Of a stretch of 11,345 nucleotides of DNA, positions 1 to 5,351 are shown in pieces (positions within the stretch are counted from its first letter, which is position 1; each line of letters begins with the position of its first letter). The translations under genes and the position numbers were made by a program. This stretch comes from Clostridia bacterium (GTDB lineage: Bacteria; Bacillota; Clostridia; Oscillospirales; CAG-382): NCBI GenBank assembly GCA_900754535.1, contig CAAEDF010000239.1, forward strand, positions 1 through 11,345, given 5' to 3'. The notes beneath the pieces were generated by a model. The model made no database searches, was not told the origin of the DNA, and saw only the letters and a list, made by a program, of their open reading frames with translations.

Positions 1-149
1 AAGACTTCATGCCCGAAGCGAATAAGAATGTCCTCGTAAAATGTTCCAGCGGGGAGATTCAGACCGATTTCTATGCGCCTGAATTGGGCGGATTCTTCAT
101 CGAACACTCAACCCACGCCAAAGTCACCGGCTGGCGCGAAATGATGTAG
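1..149 (+). CDS. DUF551-like protein, C-terminal fragment
   Basis: The window opens inside this gene. The frame with codons starting at base 3 is open for 48 codons to TAG at 147-149. The visible part has the pattern MPE..K.VLVK...GEI..DFY, a gap, then VTGWREM. This resembles the small DUF551 family common in phages, which has a 'P..G..VLV...' strand and a 'VTHW.PLP' end. The function of that family is unknown. The start lies outside the window. The next gene begins 4 bases after the stop, consistent with one transcript. The family call is by eye from a short fragment, so it is moderate; that this is a coding end is more secure. Confidence 0.55.
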   Translation, partial: DFMPEANKNVLVKCSSGEIQTDFYAPELGGFFIEHSTHAKVTGWREMM

Positions 150-153
150 CGAT

Positions 154-1005
154 ATGGGAATGCGAGGGACACGGGGAGGAACCCCGACCAAACCGAAACA
201 CACCGAGGAGAGCATCCAGCAGGCGTTGTATTGGAATCATCCAATTCTGACAAAACCCGCTTTCGAGATGGTCGGCTTCATCTTCTATGCGTGGGAATCC
301 GATTATTTGGCAATCTCCAAAGCCGGATACGTGTACGAGTGCGAGATCAAGATCAGCCACTCGGATTTCCTGAATGAGGCAATCCATAAGCAGAATAAGA
401 TGCGCATCTTACAAGGGTTATCCGCCTCGGATGGAACAATTGACGATCGACGACCGAACTACTTTTGGTATGTCTGTCCGGAAGGGATCATCTCCGAGGC
501 TGAATGCCCGAAGTTCGCAGGGCTGATGTATATCACCGATTCGGGCACATTCCGCTGCATCAAGTCCGCTCCATGCCTCCACAAGGCCAAGTACGACACG
601 CAGGCCGATTTGCTCCGGCGGGATATGCGGGATAAGTTCTACTATGCAATGTGGAATTGGATTCGCCGCTATTGGCGCAACATCGGCAAGGCGAAAGATA
701 TTGCCCCGCAGACCGCTGCCGCATACGAGCGGGCATTGGATAAGCAAGTCGAAGAGGTTGCCGACCTGAAATATCGGCTTTCTTCTCTGACGCAATGGCG
801 CGACATTCAGGCCGACCCGAAATGGGGATTTGCCACCGATGACGCCATAGATGAGATATTTCGCAATCTGCCGCGTCTTGTCAGGGACAAACGGGATGGG
901 AGCATCGAACTCATCGACTACGATAATGCCGCCGAATGGCGCGGCGATTTAGAGCGCAAACCGAGCCTCTACCAATGGCTACCAATTAACGGAAATACAC
1001 TATGA
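154..1005 (+). CDS. PD-(D/E)XK nuclease-like protein (MmcB-like)
   Basis: A 283-aa protein. Residues 45-75 read like the core of a PD-(D/E)XK nuclease: an acidic residue (D50) before a strand, then E64-I-K66 in YECEIKISHSDF. Downstream, FWYVCPEGII and FAGLMYITDSGTF resemble the following strands of MmcB-type repair nucleases, where an 'EIKSS..DF' motif precedes 'Y.V.PE' and 'GL'. The C-terminal part has a likely coiled-coil helix around residues 185-210 and is otherwise unrecognised. Its stop overlaps the ATG of the next gene, a DNA methyltransferase (ATGA, 1002-1005), so the two are probably translationally coupled. It could act in DNA repair or recombination, or as the nuclease of a restriction-like pair; the sequence does not decide. 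The nuclease fold is an inference from motifs. Confidence 0.6.
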   Translation: MGMRGTRGGTPTKPKHTEESIQQALYWNHPILTKPAFEMVGFIFYAWESDYLAISKAGYVYECEIKISHSDFLNEAIHKQNKMRILQGLSASDGTIDDRRPNYFWYVCPEGIISEAECPKFAGLMYITDSGTFRCIKSAPCLHKAKYDTQADLLRRDMRDKFYYAMWNWIRRYWRNIGKAKDIAPQTAAAYERALDKQVEEVADLKYRLSSLTQWRDIQADPKWGFATDDAIDEIFRNLPRLVRDKRDGSIELIDYDNAAEWRGDLERKPSLYQWLPINGNTL

Positions 1006-1790
1006 AAGACATAGAATTATTCAACGATCATTTTCAAAATTTCAAGGCATACGGCATCCCCAAAGCGCAGCTTATCATCGCCGATGTGCCGTATAACCTC
1101 GGTGCGAATGCCTATGCCAGCAATCCGGCATGGTATGTTGATGGCGACAATAAGAACGGCGAGAGCGCACTCGCAGGCAAGCAGTTTTTCGACACCGACA
1201 AGGATTTCCGGCCTGCGGAGTTCATGCACTTTTGTAGTCAAATGCTTCGTAAGGACAAGCCTATCAAAGAGGAGAAATCCGAGGGGGGGGGAAGATCGAA
1301 AGGAGGCGCGGCCTGTATGATCCTTTTCTGTCCTTTCGAGCAGATGCACTATTATATCGAACTCGGACAACGATATGGACTGAAACGCTACATCCCGCTC
1401 GTATTCCGCAAGGATTTCTCCGCGCAGGTACTCAAAGCCAACATGAAAGTCGTCGGCAACTGCGAATACGGATTGATTCTCTACCGCGACCGCCTACCGA
1501 AATTCAACAATGACGGGAGGATGATATTCAACTGCTTCGATTGGGTACGCGATACAGATACGCCGAAGATCCACCCGACGCAGAAACCCGTTCCCCTGCT
1601 GGAACGCCTGATCGAGATATTCACCGACAAAGGGGATGTAGTCATCGACCCGTGCGCAGGAAGCGGAACAACCCTGCTCGCGGCTGCCAATATGGGCCGA
1701 AAAGCATACGGATTCGAGATCAAAAAGGATTTCTGTGCCGAGGCAAGAGTAAAGGTATTACCAAGAATTTCAAAATCGCTATTCGTATGA
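1002..1790 (+). CDS. Beta-class DNA N4-cytosine/N6-adenine methyltransferase
   Basis: A 262-aa SAM-dependent DNA methyltransferase that would transfer a methyl group to an exocyclic amino group of A or C. Motif IV comes first (IIADVPYNLG, DVPY at 28-31) and the SAM-binding motif I is near the C terminus (DPCAGSGTT at 216-224, then GFEI). HPTQKP at 191-196 is the usual signature before motif I. This circular order defines the beta class. Motif IV is DVPY rather than the common DPPY, so the second position is unusual. Residues about 84-103 form a hydrophilic Lys/Glu/Gly linker, and its GGG is encoded by nine uninterrupted Gs. ATGA overlaps join it to the nuclease-like gene before it and the second methyltransferase after it. 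Target sequence unknown. Confidence 0.88.
   Translation: MKDIELFNDHFQNFKAYGIPKAQLIIADVPYNLGANAYASNPAWYVDGDNKNGESALAGKQFFDTDKDFRPAEFMHFCSQMLRKDKPIKEEKSEGGGRSKGGAACMILFCPFEQMHYYIELGQRYGLKRYIPLVFRKDFSAQVLKANMKVVGNCEYGLILYRDRLPKFNNDGRMIFNCFDWVRDTDTPKIHPTQKPVPLLERLIEIFTDKGDVVIDPCAGSGTTLLAAANMGRKAYGFEIKKDFCAEARVKVLPRISKSLFV
1283..1291 (+). repeat. Nine-G homopolymer tract in the methyltransferase gene
   Basis: Nine consecutive Gs lie in codons 94-97 of the methyltransferase (Glu-Gly-Gly-Gly). With eight Gs the frame reaches a TGA within about a dozen codons (in ...ctgtatga...). With ten Gs it runs out of frame until a distant TGA, losing motif I either way. Tracts of this length are classic slippage sites in phase-variable genes. 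Confidence 0.9.
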
Positions 1791-2275
1791 AAAAGATTTT
1801 GGATGCTTGCTGCGGCAGTCGGATGTGCTGGTTCGACAAAGACAACCCCGATACGGTCTTCATGGACTGCCGCAGCGAGGAACATACCCTTTGCGATGGG
1901 CGCAGATTGGAGATCAGGCCCGATGTCGTCGGGGACTTCCGCAAGATGCCGTTTCCCGATAATTCGTTCTATCTCGTCCTGTTCGATCCTCCGCATCTGA
2001 ATAACCTCGGCGAATCGTCATGGCTGGCGAAAAAATACGGTCGCCTCCTCCCCTCATGGGAGGATGACATCCGGCAAGGATTCGAAGAATGTATGCGTGT
2101 TCTCAAACCGAACGGAACGCTCATCTTCAAATGGAATGAGCAGCAGATACCCACCGCGCGGATCATCGAGATCATCGGACAAAAGCCCCTATTCGGACAT
2201 ACGTCCGGCAAAGGCGGCAAAACGATATGGATGTGTTTCTTAAAAAACGAGAAATCGAATGAAACGCACCTATGA
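1787..2275 (+). CDS. Small class I SAM-dependent methyltransferase
   Basis: A 162-aa protein taken from ATG at 1787, overlapping the TGA of the preceding methyltransferase by ATGA. A longer reading of the frame would run deep inside that gene and is not believable. ILDACCGSRMCWFDK at 4-18 is a motif I-like SAM-binding segment. LFDPPH at 65-70 is the motif IV-like segment, and RVLKPNGTLIFKW resembles the following strand of Rossmann methyltransferases. Small proteins with 'D..CGSRM.WFDK' and 'DPPH' are common in phages and often annotated as DNA or adenine methyltransferases, but the substrate is not established here. It overlaps the next small gene by 17 bases. Methyltransferase fold: confident; target: unknown. 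Confidence 0.8.
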   Translation: MKKILDACCGSRMCWFDKDNPDTVFMDCRSEEHTLCDGRRLEIRPDVVGDFRKMPFPDNSFYLVLFDPPHLNNLGESSWLAKKYGRLLPSWEDDIRQGFEECMRVLKPNGTLIFKWNEQQIPTARIIEIIGQKPLFGHTSGKGGKTIWMCFLKNEKSNETHL

Positions 2276-2435
2276 GATTCAGGTCTGCATCCCGTCCGGA
2301 TGTCGGCTGGTTGGATGCAAGACTGACGGAGATATTGCCGTCGTAATCTTTGAAGATGTCAGCGGCCCCGAAATCCGGCAAATCGGATTCATCCGAGAGC
2401 CTACGGGAGAAATTGAAGATGAAGATAATGAATAA
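2259..2435 (+). CDS. Small hypothetical protein (58 aa)
   Basis: A 58-aa ORF from ATG 2259 to TAA 2433-2435. It begins MKRTYEIQVCIPSGCRLV and ends in an acidic tail (EIEDEDNE). It starts 17 bases before the end of the methyltransferase gene, the overlap style seen throughout this window, and otherwise fills the gap to the next gene. The composition is balanced and not Arg/Pro-rich as shadow frames here are. It has three cysteines (C10, C15, C20) in the first 20 residues. No family is recognised. Confidence 0.6.
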   Translation: MKRTYEIQVCIPSGCRLVGCKTDGDIAVVIFEDVSGPEIRQIGFIREPTGEIEDEDNE

Positions 2436-2454
2436 CTCACAAAACGAATAAAAC

Positions 2455-2739
2455 ATGACGAGACCCTGCAAATGCGGCGAATGCGCCTTTTTCAAGAATG
2501 AAGATGCAAACGGCTACGGACATTGCATCATCACTCTGAATCAATACCGATGCGACGACCTCTGCAAATTCAAAGAGGATCATATGTCGGACGTGGAAAC
2601 CCTACGAGCACTACATCATTACCAAAAATGGAGGCGCGGCGGGAACGGGAGGCCGCCGCATCCCTTTGTCGTCGGTCAGACGATAGACAATGCGATCCGC
2701 GCTTTGCGCCGCATAACCAAAGACACCCCGAAATTCTAA
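2455..2739 (+). CDS. Small Cys-rich two-module phage protein
   Basis: A 94-aa ORF with two dissimilar parts. Residues 1-40 hold six cysteines (C5, C7, C10, C24, C33, C37) in a pattern such as KCGECAFF...GHC...RCDDLC, which could bind zinc. From Met44 (ATG at 2584) the sequence MSDVETLRALHHYQKWRRGG followed by VGQTIDNAIRAL resembles small phage proteins that normally stand alone and begin near this Met. So this is either a fusion or two co-directional products from one frame. The function of either part is unknown. It lies 19 bases after the 58-aa gene and 18 bases before DUF4494. Confidence 0.65.
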   Translation: MTRPCKCGECAFFKNEDANGYGHCIITLNQYRCDDLCKFKEDHMSDVETLRALHHYQKWRRGGNGRPPHPFVVGQTIDNAIRALRRITKDTPKF

Positions 2740-2757
2740 CTCAAAACATCTATCATC

Positions 2758-3183
2758 ATGTGGTTTACAACAAAAGTTCGTTATGAAAAGACGAGAGAGA
2801 ACGGTTCTCTGAAAACCATCACGGAGCCGTATTTGGTCGATGCCCTTTCATTCACGGAGGCAGAGGCCCGCATCACCAACGAGATGATGCCCTATACGTC
2901 GGGAGCATTCTCGGTATCGGCCGTGAAGCGCAGCAACATCTCGGAAATCTTTTGGGATGAGAACGGCGATCACTTCTACAAGGCCAAGATCAACCTCATC
3001 ACGCTCGACGAAAATACGGGCGCAGAGCGCAAGAAAGCGATCTATATCCTCGTACAGGCATCCGACCTGAATCAAGCCGCCAAGAACCTCGCCGAGGGTA
3101 TGAGAGGTACAGTATCGGATTATGAGGTCGCCTCCATCGTCAAGACCCCGATTGTCGATGCCTATAAAATCGCCGAGAAATGA
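2758..3183 (+). CDS. DUF4494 domain-containing protein
   Basis: A 141-aa protein matching DUF4494 over its whole length. It opens MWFTTKVRYEKTRENGSLK, then has TEPYLVDALSFTEAEARI, SGAFSVSAVKRSNISEI, AIYILVQASDLNQA and a closing SIVKTPIVDAY. This family is found mainly in Bacteroidota genomes, their phages and integrated elements. Its function is unknown, so it serves mostly as a lineage marker. The length is typical for the family as I know it. The TGA overlaps the ATG of the next small gene (ATGA at 3180-3183), indicating shared translation. Confidence 0.9.
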   Translation: MWFTTKVRYEKTRENGSLKTITEPYLVDALSFTEAEARITNEMMPYTSGAFSVSAVKRSNISEIFWDENGDHFYKAKINLITLDENTGAERKKAIYILVQASDLNQAAKNLAEGMRGTVSDYEVASIVKTPIVDAYKIAEK

Positions 3184-3392
3184 ACGCGCGGCAATTCTTC
3201 GACAAAGTAGCTCTCATGCGGAAGCTGCAAAAGGAGTATTTCCGCACTCGGTCGAAAACCGCGCTCAATCAGAGTAAGGCGGTCGAGCGGGAAGTCGATG
3301 CCGAGATTGCGCGGGTGCATGACGCGCTCGGCACTCCGGCGACCAAGCAACCCGAACAACGGAACATATTTGAGGAGGGCGCATCATGGTAG
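3180..3392 (+). CDS. Small helical hypothetical protein (70 aa)
   Basis: A 70-aa ORF coupled to DUF4494 by an ATGA overlap. The protein looks almost entirely alpha-helical and highly charged (FFDKVALMRKLQKEYF, then KAVEREVDAEIARVHDAL), a likely coiled coil ending in IFEEGASW. Similar short Lys/Glu-rich helical proteins are common in phage early regions, but no named family is recognised. The TAG stop (3390-3392) is overlapped by the next possible start at 3386. Confidence 0.65.
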   Translation: MNARQFFDKVALMRKLQKEYFRTRSKTALNQSKAVEREVDAEIARVHDALGTPATKQPEQRNIFEEGASW

Positions 3393-3571
3393 GGCTGGCA
3401 GAGGTATTCATGGATTTGGAGCGGGTCATAAATTCCCTGATCTCATGGGTATATCAACGCCCACAATGCGGATGGGGTTATATCGAAACCCGCCGTCCCT
3501 GCAAAGGTTATCCGAAGAGGTCGTTTTGGCAGCGAATACGCTCGAATCCGATGCGACGCAATTACCATTAA
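3386..3571 (+). CDS. Tiny ORF of uncertain frame, possibly frameshifted
   Basis: A 61-aa ORF from ATG 3386, overlapping the previous gene by 7 bases. The first 20 residues (GLAEVFMDLERVINSLISW) make a plausible amphipathic helix. After about 3440 this frame becomes rich in Arg, Trp, Cys and Pro. A second frame from 3441 to TAA 3585-3587 has no ATG but reads GYINAHNADGVISKPAV and RIRCDAITIKADSR, which looks more protein-like. The third forward frame is also open to 3618. Either the listed ORF is right, or a +1 shift near 3440 joins its start to the second frame. Function unknown. Confidence 0.35.
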   Translation: MVGLAEVFMDLERVINSLISWVYQRPQCGWGYIETRRPCKGYPKRSFWQRIRSNPMRRNYH

Positions 3572-3634
3572 GGCCGACAGTAGATAATGTAAAATACCCG
3601 CATTTCCGCGCGAAATAGCAATAAGTTTTGAATC

Positions 3635-4306
3635 ATGGAAACAACCTACAATAAAGACATAGCTCATTGCAGCGGCTATTGCTGCCTGTTGAGCGACCAA
3701 TGCCGGAGGTATCATCTCTTCCGCGCATGGGAGCGGCGTAAATTGCCGCCCGCTCCGTTTATTATGGCATGCTTCGATATGGATACCGAAACATGCCCGA
3801 ATTTCCTCCATTTGGAACAAACGACACCACGAAAAATGGAAAAGAAGAAAATCGTCATCACCTTGTCGCGGGTGTTCCCGACGACGCATAGCCGGAAAGG
3901 CCAGCCGACTGGCTTCAAGGAAAAGCTCGCATCAGGCTGTAAGTTGCATACCATCCGAGGCAATTTCGACCAATGGAACGCCATCGCGGAGAAGATGCAA
4001 CGGGGCGGCTATTGCCTCTCGATCCGCCAATGGTCGGGACGCCCGTACAACTCGCCGCAGGTAGAAATTGCCCACCTCGACCAGCCTATCGGCATCCAGC
4101 GGATAGAGCTGCATTATCATAGCGAAAACGATACGATCACCGCCCGCATCGACGGTCGGGAATGGATCGACGCGGACTGCTATGAAATCGCCAAAAACGA
4201 CGGACTGAATACAACCGACTTCAAAGAGTGGTTCTTCGGCCGACACCCGAAAGGGGATAAAGTTTTTCACGGCGTCATCATCCATTTCACGGATTTTCGG
4301 TATTGA
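3635..4306 (+). CDS. Two-module phage protein: Cys-rich head plus conserved hypothetical domain
   Basis: A 223-aa ORF that appears to join two units. Residues 1-60 contain HCSGYCCLLSDQCRRY (C12, C16, C17, C23) and further Cys at 46 and 54, a possible zinc- or iron-binding head. From Met68 (ATG at 3836) the text changes to MEKKKIVITLSRVFPTTHSR, GFKEKLASGCKLHTIRGNFD and a closing GVIIHFTDFRY. I associate that pattern with a stand-alone hypothetical protein of Bacteroidota phages, perhaps with an ASCH/PUA-like barrel. Met68 could be the real or a second start. It sits 64 bases after the tiny uncertain ORF; those bases hold no clear promoter or terminator. One base separates it from the VRR-NUC gene. 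Confidence 0.65.
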   Translation: METTYNKDIAHCSGYCCLLSDQCRRYHLFRAWERRKLPPAPFIMACFDMDTETCPNFLHLEQTTPRKMEKKKIVITLSRVFPTTHSRKGQPTGFKEKLASGCKLHTIRGNFDQWNAIAEKMQRGGYCLSIRQWSGRPYNSPQVEIAHLDQPIGIQRIELHYHSENDTITARIDGREWIDADCYEIAKNDGLNTTDFKEWFFGRHPKGDKVFHGVIIHFTDFRY

Positions 4307-4307
4307 T

Positions 4308-4655
4308 ATGAGGCATCAGGAAAGCATCATCCAGCAGACCTGCGTCCGTTGGTTCCGAATGAAATACCCGCAGCTCGCCTTGCTCCTCTTCGCCGTCCCG
4401 AACGGCGGGGCACGGCTTCGATCCGAGGCGGCGATCATGAAAGCCGAGGGAACGATGAAAGGCGTCGCCGACCTCCTGCTCCTGTTCCCGGCAAAGCGGT
4501 TTCACGGCTTATGTATTGAGATGAAGACCCCGACGGGCCGACAGCAACCATCGCAAAAGGCATGGCAGGAGCGGGCGGAATGGGCCGGATACAAGTATGT
4601 CATCTGCCGCTCTTTTGACGAGTTCATGGCCGAAATCGACGCTTATTTGAAGTAA
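4308..4655 (+). CDS. VRR-NUC domain nuclease
   Basis: A 115-aa stand-alone VRR-NUC (PD-(D/E)XK superfamily) protein. The expected elements appear in order: an N-terminal helix with E5 and Q9/Q10, FAVPNGGARL at 28-37, a KGVADLLLLF strand with D55, IEMKTPTGRQQPSQKAW with E71-x-K73 and Q83, and a closing GYKYVICRSFDEF. This is the usual layout and length of phage single-domain VRR-NUC proteins, thought to cut branched or structured DNA during replication or recombination. It starts one base after the previous stop and is the last gene before the AT-rich control region, so it probably ends the left operon. Confidence 0.88.
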   Translation: MRHQESIIQQTCVRWFRMKYPQLALLLFAVPNGGARLRSEAAIMKAEGTMKGVADLLLLFPAKRFHGLCIEMKTPTGRQQPSQKAWQERAEWAGYKYVICRSFDEFMAEIDAYLK

Positions 4656-4665
4656 ACTTTATTTT

Positions 4666-4709
4666 TTTGCCTTAATAGCTACCTATTAGGTACTATTTTT
4701 ATACCTTTG
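4666..4709 (+). promoter_or_regulatory. Putative Bacteroidota-type promoter for the modification cassette
   Basis: The 81 bases between the VRR-NUC stop and the ParB-like ATG are strikingly AT-rich compared with the rest of the window. TACCTTTG at 4702-4709 fits the Bacteroidota -7 box TAnnTTTG exactly and lies 27 bases before the ATG at 4737. A TTTG at 4666-4669 matches the -33 element but is 32 bases upstream, farther than the usual roughly 20. The -33 position is therefore weak or occupied by the palindrome at 4680-4692, suggesting an activator or repressor is involved. Confidence 0.5.
4680..4692 (+). promoter_or_regulatory. 13-bp palindrome, candidate operator
   Basis: TACCTATTAGGTA has perfect 6-bp arms (TACCTA/TAGGTA) around one central base. 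It lies 9 bases upstream of the -7 box, where a -33 element would sit. It is too short and lacks the following T-run expected of a terminator. A dimeric regulator binding here would control ParB-like through FolE. Confidence 0.45.
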
Positions 4710-4736
4710 TGGTATCTATCTTAAAAATGAACAGTT

Positions 4737-5351
4737 ATGAGTAAAGAGAACAAGCCTCTGAAAGCCATCGACGCCGACTTCGTCTCGCTGGAATTGGATC
4801 GGTTGGAGCTGAACGAGGGTCAGCTCGACGGCCTCCCCGCGAATCCCCGCGAGATATTGGAGACGAAGCTCGACCTTCTGAAAAAGGATATTCAGGCATA
4901 CCCCGAACTGATGAAATACCGTATGCTGCTGGTATATCCGCTCGACAACGGCAAGTATATCATCATCGGCGGCAATATGCGCTATCGAGCCATGCTCGAC
5001 CTCGGCTACAAGGATGCCCCGTGCGTCATCATCCCGAAAGAAACCTCCATTGAAAAGCTGAAAGCCTACACGATTCTCGATAACTCCGGCTTCGGTCGGT
5101 GGGAGTGGTCGATGCTGGCGAACGAATGGGACGCCGATGCTTTGGCCGCATGGGGCCTCGATCTGCCGATGAATGAAAGCGAGATCGACGTAGATAGCTT
5201 TTTCGACAAGCTTGACAAGGAGGCCGAGAAAGACAAGGGCGAGAAGATCACCGTCTCGATTCCCGATGAGTATGCCGACCAAAAGGAGGAGATCAAATCC
5301 CGTATCGAGGCAACGCTCATGGGCGAGTTCGAGGGCATCAAGATCAAGTGA
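4737..5351 (+). CDS. ParB-like N-terminal domain protein
   Basis: A 204-aa protein with a ParB/Srx-type N-terminal fold: LPANPREI at 33-40, a helix, then YIIIGGNMRYRAMLDLGY at 74-91, the GG.xRxxA signature of ParB-like domains. ILDNSGFGRWEW at 113-124 follows, as in phage ParB-like proteins. The acidic C terminus (from about 150) has no recognisable partition DNA-binding or dimer domain. In phages this fold is often encoded beside or fused to DNA methyltransferases, and members can bind nucleotides or DNA or act as nucleases. Here its stop overlaps the ATG of the DpdA-like gene by one base (TGATG), so a role in base exchange, for instance target choice, is an inference from context. It is the first gene after the candidate promoter. 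Confidence 0.85.
   Translation: MSKENKPLKAIDADFVSLELDRLELNEGQLDGLPANPREILETKLDLLKKDIQAYPELMKYRMLLVYPLDNGKYIIIGGNMRYRAMLDLGYKDAPCVIIPKETSIEKLKAYTILDNSGFGRWEWSMLANEWDADALAAWGLDLPMNESEIDVDSFFDKLDKEAEKDKGEKITVSIPDEYADQKEEIKSRIEATLMGEFEGIKIK

Noticed and set aside
1541..1786. Upstream extension of the second methyltransferase frame
   Set aside because: It runs through motif I of the preceding methyltransferase; ATG 1787 places the SAM motif at the N terminus as expected.
4680..4692. Palindrome as a rho-independent terminator for the VRR-NUC gene
   Set aside because: The stem is only 6 bp, AT-rich, with a one-base centre and no direct T-run after it. An operator is the better reading.
4727..4744. 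Five-codon mini-ORF (MNSYE) overlapping the ParB-like start
   Set aside because: It could be a leader peptide, but it is too short to distinguish from chance in AT-rich sequence.
5348..5350. GTG as the start of the dpdA-like gene
   Set aside because: ATG follows immediately at 5351 and gives the MKIHLAG start; GTG would add one residue only.
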